A stretch of DNA of 64,000 bases from Undaria pinnatifida (taxonomy: Eukaryota > Sar > Phaeophyceae > Laminariales > Alariaceae): assembly GCA_012845835.1 (NCBI GenBank), contig JABAKD010000020.1:1131936-1195935 (forward strand). Direction: 5' to 3'. The notes beneath the pieces were generated by a model. It was not told the origin of the DNA. It saw only the letters and a list, made by a program, of their open reading frames with translations, and did no database searches. The number at the start of each line of letters is the position of its first letter. Position 1 is the stretch's first letter. The translations under genes were made by a program, and so were the position numbers. This document shows positions 1 to 12,200 of this stretch, one piece after another.

Positions 1-294
1 CTGAGCTAAGCGTTGGTCCACTATCACTTGACCATAGGGGATGCTTTTTGTTTCGTTCCTGTTTCCGTTTCCGTTTCCATTTTTTGTTACTTCTTTTACT
101 TCGTACCAGTATGTTGTGGTGGTTCTGCACGCTAAAAGGACCTCTGATGCCCGCCTACTACAAGAGGGCAAAAGGGCCGTATAAGACGCACAAGTTGAGT
201 ATAACTTACGCATTATTTGCGCATTTTTTACGCATATACTACGTCCAGATTTTGGCCTTCGGCGGACCTCCGGCAGCCCTCCGGGGGCGGGGCC

Positions 295-320
295 GCACCA
301 CGGCCTCCGGCCCGTGGTGC
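295..320. repeat. GC hairpin, copy 1 (variant arms)
   Basis: Nine-base arms GCACCACGG (295-303) and CCGTGGTGC (312-320) pair perfectly around an 8-base loop. The following bases (GCGAAGCGGAAGCC) match the tail after the other hairpins of this window, although the arm sequence differs completely. This puts it in the same family by structure and tail rather than by arm sequence. Function unknown. Confidence 0.6.
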
Positions 321-384
321 GCGAAGCGGAAGCCTAAGTATAACCCTGGCGTACTACATTGTTGAATAACAAAAAAGGCACTCC

Positions 385-885
385 CAGCTCAGCTCAGCCC
401 AGCTTTAGCTCAGCAGCGCAGCGCAGCGCCGTGCCTGCCGATGCTGTGCGGTGCTTTGCCTTGCCCTGCGGTGCGGCGCTGTACCGTGCTGCGCTGTGCC
501 TTCTTTCGAACACACAACAGTACCAGGTATCATGCGAAGTACCAGCTACCAGGTACCGTATGTACGTGTGATCAAACTCGTCTTATTGCTTTCTTTTTGA
601 TTGCTTCATTTGATTGACCGCTCGGTTCTCGAATCTTGTTTTTTTTTCTGCGCATATTACACCCGCATACTGCCGATCAGACGGTGAGATCGGCAACAAG
701 CACACAACACAGCACAGCACAGGGAAACCAGCTCTGCACAAGTAGCTCTTGGCATTATTAAATCGGCAGTTGCACCAATTTATGCGTCTCTTCTTTCTGC
801 CTCCTTCACATTTTAGTTGTGTTCTTCCTTGCGCGAGCGTAGCGGGCGGTGGTCAACCGCCCGCGGAGCGGAGCCCTTGCATCAT
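385..885 (+). repeat. Left-edge repeat unit, copy 1
   Basis: First of three diverged copies in 385-3212. Shared landmarks in order are a CAGCTCAGCTCAG / AGCAGCGCAGCGCAG tract, two TACCAGGTA motifs (521, 547), a TACGTGTG stretch, a T-rich tract, CTGCCGATCAGA, an ACACAGCACAGCACAGG run, CTCTTGGCATTAT, a TCTTCTTTCTGCC block, and the GC hairpin followed by GGAGCGGAGCCCTTG. No open frame runs across it. The copies diverge by substitutions and small indels, so it is an old duplication or a multicopy element; no ends typical of a known transposon class were recognised. Confidence 0.6.
842..864. repeat. GC hairpin, copy 2
   Basis: Nine-base arms GCGGGCGGT (842-850) and ACCGCCCGC (856-864) enclose a 5-base loop. 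It is flanked by GCGCGAGCGTA on the left and GGAGCGGAGCCCTTG on the right, the signature of the family. Confidence 0.7.
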
Positions 886-1100
886 GTTGCTGTTGTTGTT
901 CTCACATAAACTCGCATAATCAAGTCTGTGGTCACAGGACAGGCTCCATTCACTCTGGAGCTGAGGAATACCCCAGGGAAAAGAATAAAGCAAACCGAAG
1001 CAAAAGTGGTACACGCATGTATCACAGCTGACGCAATTCATGCCTCCACCAGGAACATATAAAAAGTGAAATCGGGAGTCAGTCTACGATGTGCCAGGTC
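885..1100 (+). repeat. Dispersed repeat A, copy 1
   Basis: Contains TCAAGTCTGTGGTCACAGG, GACAGGCTCCA, CACTCTGGAG, AATACCCCAGGGAAAA and a distal block ending ATCGGGAGTCAGTCTACGAT. The same order recurs at 63585-63740 (plus), 28915-29052 (minus) and 25345-25490 (minus, distal half). It is non-coding and of unknown class; no clear target duplication was seen. Confidence 0.65.
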
Positions 1101-2039
1101 CATACTGGTGCATACGTCTCACTAATCGCGCCTGGAAAAACCGATCATACCGCTTGCCACCCAGAAAAGACTACCACGTACATATTACATGTAGTACCTA
1201 TCACTACGCATACGCACGTCAGACGCAAGTCAACTGGCAGTAAGAAACAAAGAAACTAAAAGAAGAGAAAAGAAAGGAAATAAAAGAAGAGAAAAGAAAG
1301 CGAACAAGGAAAGGAAAGGAAAGAAAAGACAAGATACCAGGTACTACAGCAGTACCACACAGCAATCTATCTATGCTGTACATATATGCATAAATACATG
1401 AACATACTTACAGATATCTTCCTGCTGAAAGTGCTCGGTTGGTACACCCCTAGCATTTCCGGGGGTCCCACTTCGACACCGCCTCCGTGCATAATTTGCG
1501 GAACGGTCCAGCTCTTCTTTGATGTCTTGCTCCGCCATACTATTTTCGTTTCTGCTCGTTTTGCCAGTTGTTTCTTGACTTTTCAGCAGCTTCCTGCAAA
1601 TCTGTTTTTTCTGCGAACACGATTTTGAACTTTTTCGCGATTTTTGATCCATTTTGTGTAGTAAGTTGAACTTTCTACCATTTTCCGCTAATTTACCGCC
1701 TGTGCATTACTTGTGGAACGGTCCAACTTTAGCTTTTCTTTGTTTTCCACCATCTGTTTGGTACTGTAAGTATAACCATATATCAGCTGAGATCTCGGCT
1801 TGGCTCATCATCTCTGCTCAGCGTGCCCTGCAGCTCAGCTCAGGTGCGCACCGCAGCGCTAGCTCAGCAGAGCGCAGCCTCTTGCTGTGCCGTGTTCAGC
1901 CATGCTGCGTGCTTTGCTGTACTTATACTAGTTCGTGCATGCCAGTAACATACGAAGTATCATACCACGGTATTACGTACCGGTACTATTAATGCCACAC
2001 CAGGTTTGTACATATTACTTTGTTGGATTACAATGCACC
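1101..2039. other. Non-genic stretch between repeat units
   Basis: No exon recognised. A purine tract of GAAAAG/GGAAAG words fills about 1240-1335, followed by a TACCAGGTA motif at 1335. A degenerate piece of the left-edge unit (CAGCTCAGCTCAG, then AGCTCAGCAGAGCGCAG) sits at about 1795-1990. Confidence 0.5.
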
Positions 2040-2480
2040 CCAGCTCAGGTCAGCCCGGCGATATATAGCTCAGCAGCGCAGCGCAGTGCGGTGCCGTGCC
2101 TTGCCCTTCGTTTTGCGGTGATGTGTCTTGCGGCGCTGTGCGCTCTGTTGAACAATACAGCAGTACCAGGTACGATACAGGTACCGGGTACCATTATGTA
2201 CGTGTTGTGTGCTCTTTGCTTTCTTCAGTTGCGATTGTCCTCTCTCGGTCCCCATGTTTCCCCATCCCCGCAACACCACACGTACTGCCGTTCAGAACGT
2301 AACATCAACAAGCGCACAGCACAGCACAGGGCAATTAGCTCTGCACAAGCACCTCAACTATCAATTCGCACCAAATAATCACGGGCCTCGTCTTCCTGCC
2401 CCCCTTTATTACATGTTTCAGTTGCATTCTTCCTTGCGCGCGCGTAGCGGGCGGCGTCAGCCGCCCACGGAGCGGACCCC
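2040..2480 (+). repeat. Left-edge repeat unit, copy 2
   Basis: Same landmark order as copy 1: CAGCTCAGGTCAG, AGCAGCGCAGCGCAG, TACCAGGTA at 2164, CTGCCGTTCAGAACG, the ACAGCACAGCACAGGG run, CGTCTTCCTGCC, and the hairpin near 2449 with GGAGCGGACCCCTG after it. Confidence 0.6.
2449..2466. repeat. GC hairpin, copy 3
   Basis: Arms GGGCGGC (2449-2455) and GCCGCCC (2460-2466) enclose a GTCA loop. The flanks CGCGCGTAGC and ACGGAGCGGACCC match the family. Confidence 0.7.
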
Positions 2481-2783
2481 TGCGCTTTCTTTATAACACA
2501 CAGCAGCACCACCAGGTATTAGGCAAAGTATCAGGTACCAGGCACAGGTGTGTGTGTGTGTTCTTCACATTAAACCGTTCTTCTACTCGTCGACATCCAG
2601 CACACCCAGTGTCCGTACTGATTCTTCACCCTAGAAAGATCAGCTCTGTGGTCACAAGCCACGACACAGAGATAATGCATCGTAATGCATTCGACAACGC
2701 AATGTCATGCCCTAGTACTGGGTACGACAGGCACAACATACATACGTCAGCAACAGAAATACATTGGAAGAGAGAAATACGAA

Positions 2784-2860
2784 ATAAACAAAAACAAAAA
2801 CAAAAACAAAAACAAAAAAAACAAGAAACAAAATAAGAAAACAAATAAAAACAAAGATAA
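2784..2860 (+). repeat. A-rich microsatellite (AAAAAC)n
   Basis: Repeated ACAAAAACAAAAAC words grade into AAATAAAAACAAAG. Simple-sequence slippage tract, non-coding. Confidence 0.9.
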
Positions 2861-2864
2861 AAAT

Positions 2865-3212
2865 AAAACAGGTACGAGAGTACGTATATGTGTAGACTAC
2901 TCGTCTTTTTGCTTTCGTTCTTGATTTTGTCCTCCATCTCGGTCCTCTTGTCCTCTCAACGATTTTTCTTCGCATATTTCACCAGTACTACTGCCGATCA
3001 GAACGTGACGTCGCCAACATACAGCACATAGCACAGACAGGGCAACCAGCTCCGCACAAGTCGCTCTTGGCATTATCAAATCGCTAGTTGCACTACATCA
3101 TGGGCCTCTTCTTTATGGCCCCTTCACACTTAGACTACAGTAGTATATAGTTTAAATCTTCCACCTTGCGCGAGCGTAGCGGGCGGCGTTAGCCGCCCGC
3201 GGAGCGGAGTCC
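2865..3212 (+). repeat. Left-edge repeat unit, copy 3 (5' short)
   Basis: Begins at the TACGTATATGTG landmark and lacks the CAGCTCAG-rich head. It continues with CTGCCGATCAGAACG, the AGCACAGACAGGG run, CTCTTGGCATTAT, ATGGCCCCTTCACAC and the hairpin, ending GGAGCGGAGTCCTTG. A further fragment of the same unit (from CTCTTGGCATTTT through the hairpin) lies at 36066-36190. Confidence 0.6.
3179..3200. repeat. GC hairpin, copy 4
   Basis: Arms GCGGGCGGC and GCCGCCCGC enclose a 4-base loop (GTTA). The flanks GCGCGAGCGTA and GGAGCGGAGTCCTTG match the family. Confidence 0.75.
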
Positions 3213-6207
3213 TTGTTCATACATACGTTATGTTTGCATGAAGTCAGCAACATGCATACCGCTGCTGTACGTTGGCGTAATGAGCGCCCACTGCCTCAAG
3301 CTTACAACAACTTCACTAAACATCCCCGCGATCAACCTGCAACTACAACAACAGTGGTAGTACCTTCACTTACTTGTAGTCGTGCTGTTTCAGGAACAAA
3401 GGTTCGGAGCCTTCGCCCTCGGCTGCCTGCCGGGCGCCGCTTGCGGTTCTGTCGCCACGGCCGATCGGCGCTTGAAGTCTACGCACGTATCCCTGTGAGG
3501 TTCCTTGAGCCCTTGGTGGGGCACTTCCTAGCCTGGCCGTCTGTCCGTTTCGGTTGAGCATTGTGCATTGCAGTCGCACGTGCAGCAGCTGCAGGCACTC
3601 GTAGCAACTCAGCCGGCACGGGTCGCAACGCATCAACTCTCTTGCAACTTGCAACCAGGGGGTTTCCATTATTCTGCATGGCGTTATTTACGTGAGCCGG
3701 CGGGGAAGATGAAAGATCCACCAACGCGCACATGAAACGCACGGTAAAATATCCCGACACGGGAGCACGGGAGTGACGGGGTACTACAACTTACAGTGTC
3801 CGGTACCAGCGGTGTATGTGGTGCAGAGCTGTACGAGCCACTCCTTGTCCGTTTGTGCTACGAAGTATAATACCATGTGGGTACGAAGGTTTCGCACGTG
3901 GAGCATTTGACCTCTAACTAAAAACCAACCACGAGAAGACATTTCGCCTTTGATCGCGTGTGCTCCGACTAGCTCCAACGCACAAAACACTCGAGCGGTT
4001 TCATATCAGCACGTTGCAACGACCGCTTTCCCCTCCATCCTCGACACGACTGCATGGCTATTCGTACTCACACTTGAGGGGAGAGCTCACCATCGTCCCT
4101 CCTGGTGCCCTTCTATAGGATCATAACTTGCAACTGGCAACGCATCTACCAGGATCTTCTATCTGAGGCGGCTGTAGACTATCGGGCCGTGAGCTCCAGC
4201 TGCTTCATAGTCCAGGAGCGAAACCGACAACAGGGCGTCATTGTTAAATACGAGTACGTAGTACCAAGCGAATTGCTGCACGATGAAACAAACCAACTTA
4301 GCACCTACCTGCGACATCGGTCGGCTTTGGTGTCCATGATTTAGACGGCGACGTGGACTATGGGGGGGCGATTGGGAGAGAGGTCCGCTGCGATGAGCGC
4401 TGACCGCCGAATTGAAAACAAACATCATGTGTAGTCTATGTTCGAGCGTCTCTCAGTGTTTTAACCGATACGATGCCATGAGATATTAGGCTGGGTTACA
4501 CACAATGAAACGTGAGGGGCACCCGCGCGGAAGCATGATGGTTCGCGAGCGGTCGAGGTCGTCACGATAACGACGACAACGTCCGAAAACAATGACAACG
4601 GCCATCCATGCTGCATGCAGTCAATGCTGCTCGCGACGATGCGGCTTCGAGAAAACACTGTGCGGCAATACAATGATGTCTCTAAATGGGGAGTAGTTGC
4701 CGCTGGAAACAACAGTAGCGGTGGGGAGTTACAAACTAGTAAGAGAGAAAACAAACACCAGCGTCAATGTGCCTACGAAATGGCTCGGCATCAGAAGGGA
4801 GTAGACCGAGAGTGAACGTACTGAGGGGAAACTATCGGAGATCGGAGTGCTACAGTCATTTGTATAGCGACCGCCCGAGATTCGAGATAAGCATTCGAGA
4901 TAAGCACACATGTAGAATACCTGATATACCACGATACTTGGATACCTGATATATCACGATATACGTACTCACAGGCTGTTGGTTGAGACACAAATTGCCC
5001 GAGGAATCTGACGGAACTACGGGACGACATCCGTCAAAGCCCCATAACGAAAAAAAAAAAAAAAAAATCACCAAGTCGGCCGCTTGGATGATATTTGCAA
5101 TCGTCGAACCGGTTTGACCAAGCCGAAACAACGAGGAGGGGAGGCGAAAAAAATTACAAAATGTCAACCGGTCGCGCTGGGCATTTATTCGACAAAATAA
5201 TCAGCAAAAGCCCAGGGGCGGCAGGGCAGTCACCGTCCAATGTATATATATATATATGTGTCGCTGCAAGAACGCCATTCCACCCCGTAGGAAATCCCGA
5301 CGTAAACATAAACCATCGGGGAGAGTGTTCGCCAACTTGATTGGCCGATTCGAAAACGGCATGTGTCCAAAAGCAGCAAGTCGCAGACTGTCCGACCTCA
5401 ACCACTCCTATTATCAATCTTCCCCTTCGGGCCATCCTTACGAAACACATCAAGCATCTCCTCATTCTGTTCAACACTCTTGAGAGCGATAGCAAGTTGA
5501 CCATAACCTGCGAGTTTTTGTGCCCTCGCCCAATGCTAGAAGCTCTTCCGAGGTTCAACGCACCCGTTAGCCGTGCATGTACTACATTTGTGCCGTCAGG
5601 CCGGGCACAATAAAAAAACAAGCGAGTCTCGAGGCTACGCTTTGCTAGAGATTTTGTCAACAAGACACATGCCAAAACCTCGAAACAAGCAACGGAACTA
5701 TAACGTAAATAAGCGCGCAAACCTTTAGTAACGAGCGGCGAGTGCTTGGCAGAAGCGTGACAACCTTAGTATTGTTTGTCAAATGCTCGGTAAACCTAGT
5801 TTACACGTAAAACACAGATAGTGAAAGTATTTTTTACCAAGAGATTTGACGTGGTCGACCACGGGCTTAGCTGCCTCGCATCCCGCCCTCCCGAACAGAG
5901 TGAATAGTACAACCCATCGCCAACCCGAGCCCTGGCTGTCACCACTGCGCTATCAGCGACAACAACCCTAAAGTATCAACACCATCAACCAAGCTAAAGT
6001 AGCAGGTACTAAAACAATCAAAGTATACCTAAAACGCCAGGAGGAAAACGACATTCCAGCATGGTAGGACGGTACGCCTACGGAGTAGTCGTCTCTCGTG
6101 GTCGGGCGGGGAAGCCAAGGCTCAGCCACAAGTATCTGCTCTGGGGGCGTCGTTTTCGCTACTACATGAGCACTGGCGTCGTACTGTAGCGCCACTTTCG
6201 AGCTAGA
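3213..6207. other. Non-genic stretch downstream of RAD16
   Basis: This is 3 kb beyond the RAD16 stop codon, presumably holding its 3' UTR. A poly-A run at 5049-5067 and a short TATATATATA tract near 5242 are the only simple features. Open frames here (the longest at 5154-5720, minus) begin with non-ATG codons and show no recognisable motif, so no gene is called. Confidence 0.5.
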
Positions 6208-9200
6208 CTAGTGCGCGAACAAGAAGCGAAGGTCGTCCACAGTGAGCTTTCCTGTCGACGCAGCATCCCCCCCCACCGTGCTGTCGAATACCAGCTGCTT
6301 CTTTTCCTGTGGTCGGAAAGAGAGAGAGCGACGGCGCACGCCCCCGGGTTTTAGAGGGATATCTCCGGAACACCACTGAAAACCATTTCGAAGGAATCTC
6401 CCGAAAAGTGTTACCAACGTTGGGAAGGAAAGAGTGTCAGCGAGTCGAAAAGTATTAGTTGGGTGCAATCCGCACGTGACTTCTGCGGCAACGAAATCCT
6501 CGCCGAGCATGGAGTGAAGAGTTGACACAGCTACCACACCATACGAAAACAGGAACGTGATGCTCTCCCTCCAGGCCAACGAGAGCCCTAAAATCCAGTC
6601 GACAGCGTGCTCAAGTCAACTGATTCAGCTACTAATATTTTTTCTTCCGTAAATACCGACCACCAACCCTACCATTGATAGAACAACGACAGCGACAATT
6701 CTGGAGCTGCTAGAATATTACCATCAACGCCACCTTCGCTACCAATATGTATCACCCCCCCCAAACGTGCACCGAGAGACTCGTGTTTTGCGACCAACAG
6801 CGGAGGCAATAACTTTTGTCCCAACCAGACACTTGCCTGCAGCTTAATGATGCGCTCTTCGACGGTGTCTTCGATGATGAATCGCGTCGCGTAGATAGGC
6901 TTGAACTGCCCGAGACGGTGCGTGCGATCGATGGCCTGCATTTCGGCGGCGGGATTCCACCACCTGTGCGTTACGGCAGAAAAAGTGACAATAAAAAAAT
7001 ACAATGACAAGAGATCATATATATCACATTATACCTGAGTACGAAGGTAGTATAATCAGCTATAGATGATTAAATAAATTTGCATATTCGACGGAGACAT
7101 CAAGAAAAGTACGTGTCACCAACACAAGCAGAAGGGATCACTACTAAACAAGGTATCAGCAGGACTTTCTTTGCTCCTGCCTCCACTTGGGGTGAGGTAA
7201 GTCGGACACTCAGCTCAGAGCGTAGCTAGCGTTCCGTCGGACAACCATTGTACCAAAAAACGACGCAATAGTAGATTAGAAGCGAGGGCACCACCACAAC
7301 TCCCGGACACCAACGACAACAACCACAAAGCAGAAAATCCCCCATACATACCAGGTATTTGCACAAAGCACAAAAGCACACGCAAACGTTAGCACAAACG
7401 ATAAAAGCAATCAGGAATATTCGTGTCCCCACTCCTCTTGCTCACGGGTCCATGAGGAAGATGTGGTTGGCAACGGTAAGGTTGAGAGCCACGCCTCCGG
7501 CCTTGAGACTGATTAGGAGGACCTTCACCCCCGCATCGTTCTGGAATGCTTGAAGTACCTGGTACAAAACGCATTGCAGGGGGCGAAGGTCGAACGTCAA
7601 CGGTCAGCACCGCTCAGGAACACCAGTGTCGATATTCTTCCCATGGGTGTTGACGTAGTACTGCAGACGATCGCCGGGATTGAAAAGATAAACGAGGCAC
7701 GAACCATATCAAATCGATCCCCAAAATCGAGCAAGGGGCTAGAAACAAAGCAAGACTGAACAAGACCGGAAAATAACTGTGACCGCTCGTGAAGAGTGCG
7801 TGCAAAACGGCACAAGGGGCACTCTGAAAACGCGCCCGCAATGATTGCACGCACCAACACACGCGCTTGACAATCACGGTAATTACCGTGCGCACGGCAC
7901 GAAACGCAGGCCCCACGTGAAGCCGGAAGTGGAGGCCCCATTGTTTCCGTACACGGGTACTGGTTAAGAAAAAAGGTACCGACAAGCATGTGCATGTGCC
8001 CAGTGACTCCGAAAAGTAGCGCCTCTCAACTGTGCCGGCGGTGTAGTCGATTTCGGCCACAATCAATGCCACCTAGGCGACATGAATTGCTCGAGATTGA
8101 ATGAGTCCAGAGACACCTCGCCACATGACACAGGCTGGGTTCGACAACACCACAGTCGACAGGAACTACGGCGTAACGAACAGCGCCATCGAGAGCGCGC
8201 CATTGGTCGCTTCATGTGCGGCCGTTGGTGTGAATCGTTTTGCCTGCCAAAGCTATGCGATCGTCCAAAATGTGGGCTGGCGTTTTCAGCGCCTCTTGTC
8301 CTCTGTGGGACTCAGAGATAGCCTCCAAAAGGTGAGATTTTGGGTATCATCAACCGTCCACACTATGTAACGTAAGAACGCAGTACAAGCAAAACAATGC
8401 TGCGCCTGTGTCACGCACCTCCTTGTACTGGTTGGTAAGAGTGGCACGCCCGAGAAGACGTCAGTCGGCCAGAATGGCACAGCAGTCGCATCAAAGCTTC
8501 TTACCTCTTCACGCTTGTCGACAGACAGGTGGCCCGACAGCTTGCGGCAGCCCACTTGTCCCTTGTGCATGCGGTACTCGATCAGATCCAGCATGTTGAC
8601 GAACTGGCACAATAAAAGCAGAGAAAATTGAATCGAGCACGGAAACCCCCGGGAAGACTCTTACCCGTCAAAAAATGTTATCATGGAAAATGCAAATAAT
8701 GAGCAAACACACACTTGGTAAGGCGCGAGCAGGGGTTACACGCACGGTTGTTTCGAGGTAGCGCAGCAAATATACCCAGCTAAGATCCTACGGGCGATAC
8801 AAAATGGCCATATTAAACCATTGAGTCAGATACATATGTGTAGACGTCCGCCTAAAACAACCCATGCTGGCTTTTTCCTGCCTTCATACCCCTCCCTCGA
8901 ACGCACACCCCATCTAACGCCACAAACGTTGTTGCCCGGCCCCGACGATCGCACTGCCAAGCACAGCGCATCTAATATATGCCGCCGTTTCCCCAAAATC
9001 TTAAGTGGTGCCGTCTACCACAGCAGCAACGGCAACCACATGCGGCAGGGTGCGAGCGAATGGGCTATATGGGGCAATGTAGGATGCGTGCTCGAACAAA
9101 TAGAGCGGTGTGGTGCAGCAGTGGTTACTTGTGTGCATAGGTCAACTCGTGCAGGCGGTCCTCAGACAGCGGCCGAACCTGCGAGAACACGATGGCCTTG

Positions 9201-12200
9201 GCGGCGGGATCCCGCTCCTGCATGAGGTGAACCTCCTCCATCAGCGCCTCCATTTTCGTAGACTATTTAATAGAGTCGAACCAAAGACCCAAAAACACGT
9301 GCAAAGCATCAAGCAAGGACGTCCGAGTTGCGCAGTTAAGGTGGAATTACGGGAGTGGATCCTCACATGCAGAAAAGAGAACTGAATACAAAACCTAGCT
9401 GAAGTAGTACCAGGTACAAGGTAGTCCTTTGTCTCGACGGGTATTGTATTGTATTATATTGTATTGTATTGTATTGTATTGTATTGTATTGATAGGGTAG
9501 AGCTCAACCCGCCAGGAAATCTCGAAAATACGTAATTTCTTGCGATTGCGAACATGGAGCACATTTCGGTTATACCGAGAAAACAAAGGTTACGACAGCA
9601 CCCTTCGCTTATCGCAAACGTGACTAAGCGAAAAAGCAAGATCGTTCTGATCGTTCTGGGTCTCGGAATTCCGGATTCAGCGTACGGCAGATTGTTTCTC
9701 ACGTGCTTTAGTGCCCCAGTCAAAATACAAAAAATTTCATCATCCCACAACAGCCATATTGCGCTCAAAAAAGCGATGGCCGAAGCCACATTTACCATCC
9801 AGACTTCCTCCAATGTTTCACGAAACCTCCGACGCCCTCCCATCCCCGCGTCACCTCCCTGAAGCAAATACATTCAGTGAAACGCCAACTGACCGACTGA
9901 AACTTGCTCAGGTCGATGCGATTGACCACGCTGTGCTTAGTCACGCTGTTCTTGAAGGTGCTGCTGGCATGCTTCTTGTTCTTCACCGTCTTCTTCACGC
10001 TCGCTGCCAACGTCGCCACCATGTTCGCCATCCTCCCCTTCGCTCCATCATTACTGCCGCCGCCACCAGCACCACGGTCTCGTCTTGCCCCGCCACGGCC
10101 GCGGCTGCCATTGCGCCCACCGCCACCAGTCCCTCTGCGCCCGCGTCCATGCCCGCGCCCGCCCCCGACCTCGTCAGACTCTGCCTCGTCTTGGCCGTTG
10201 CAGCCGGGACTTCCTCCGGAAAGGTCGACGGTGAGAGGCTCAGAACACGTGGGGCATTCGACGTCGCCGGGAGCTGTGTCGATGAGTTCTTGCACGCTGT
10301 TGATAAATTGGAATGGAGAGGGCGGGCGGGGAGAGACGACGGCAAATAAAATGTTTACAGCACCAGTACGACGTAAAAAGACAAAAGCGAAACGGGCGAA
10401 GCTCAACGCTCACAACCAGACCGAGTAACACAACTAAAGAGCGGTCGGAAACTGAGCCAGTCAACCCACCAAGTGCGGCAGAAAAAATGCCCGCAAGAAG
10501 ACGATACCGGACGCTCCGCTGGCTCCGAGCAGATCCCGCACGCGTCCATGTCTTCCTCGTCCGAGTCGCCCTCGTCCCCCGTAACGGGCTTAACAGCGCT
10601 ACCAATCGCGCCGCTCTTCCCAGTCGCGGCCTCGACCCCGTCGGACAAGGAATCCGATGAAGTATCCCCCAAGGCACCCGCAGCACCTCCTTCCTTGTTA
10701 TGAGGGGAGTCACCATCGCCGCAGCCGCCGCCACCACCGCTGCTGTCCGTCCTCGAAGCGCGGGTTGCTCGGCTGCCGGGCTTGCCATTCGTCCCGCCTA
10801 CCACGGCGGTTGGCATCGGGGCAGAGAAGCGAGGCGGGGGAGACCCCTGCGAAGGCGTTGTTGCCGGTTGCGCAGAGGATGTGGCGGGCGTCTGGCTCGC
10901 TGGGGAGTTCATGGCCGGCGTCATACCCTCCCGCTTGGTGGCACTGTAGATTACGAGGTACGGGTGGTCAACTGCCTGTCGAAGGCGGATGAGGATCTGG
11001 GGGGGGGGCAGATATCCGGGGGTTGGGGTGAGGGGATAAGCTGGTGGGAGCCGCAACGAGGGCGCCATTGATTGTGCACGTCTTTGATCCCCGTTGGGGG
11101 TTGGATAGTCGCAGCACGACGACCACACCGGTCAAAACTCATCACGTTTCAGCGCGAGCTCCTGGACAGAGCGGGTGTTGTAATGCGAGTACAGAGCATG
11201 TACTCTTTACTCCAGGCGAGCCAAACATTTTTTCCTCCTCCGCGGGTGCTGTGTTGACCTGTTCTCCCGGGCTACGATCGCGAAGCAGTCACCACCCGGC
11301 AGGGTTGTTGCCCTTCCGACATTTCCCAGTAACATCACGTGTGAAAGAAGAACCCCCGAAATACGCCCGACGATGCCCTGGTGCGTTCCACGTCTACGTC
11401 GATTTCACAGTACCTACTGATGTGGACCAGTCGGTAATCGTCCTACAGCTCGATTCACGATAAAATGGCAACCGGCAGGGAAACCGATGCCACGACTCAC
11501 GTCAAAGATGTGCGCGTAGTTGTTGAGGATCGTGCCCGACCCCACGTAGGTGTCGAACTGGGCCTGCGATTGCGTGTAGAGCGCTTGGTAGAAGTCCTGC
11601 GTGACGAGCGATGCAACCGGAGCATCATGACACGACAGACGCGAGTGACAATGGTTCAAATAGCGCAGGTTCACAGCAGAAAGTGTCAGTCGCAACAAGC
11701 TGCAAGCGCATGGTTCAATTCTAGCGGTCTTCACTGTCAACAGCGCCGACGACAACACCACCTGTTGGGCGCCCATGCCATATGGCAATAAACCACAATA
11801 CTGATAGAACCGTTGCAATAACACACCAATGTGCACCCAAAAACAGTACGTTTAGCAGTACTTGTGACAAGAGACCGACGGTGCAGCGATGGCATTGCGC
11901 GCAAGGTTTATACAAAACGTAATTTACGACGGTAAACACACCTCTTCCCTCTCATCCAGGCGGTGCTGGCGCACCCTCACGATGCGCGGGGGGAGGCAGA
12001 TGTCGTTCGATCTGTTGCTCTTGGTGCGCCGCAGCAGAATCTGATCCAAGACCTCTCGCTTGAGCTTCAAGAACGCCTTCTTGCCCTCTCCAACGTAACC
12101 CGTGCGGCTGTTCACGGATTCGGGAAGACATGCGGCCAAAAAAGCGAACAACGCAAATGACCGCAGTTACCACGGGTTCAGGATCGTCCTCGAGGCTCAT

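Noticed and set aside
5154-5720. 188-codon open frame, minus strand
   Set aside because: Starts with TTG, has no recognisable motif, biased composition or splice context; long frames of this size occur by chance in 64 kb of near-50% GC DNA.
9711-10428. Long plus-strand open frames opposite RAD16 exon 20
   Set aside because: They are antisense to the RGG-rich and RING exon, where the GC-rich coding bias keeps the opposite strand open; Pro/Arg-rich nonsense.
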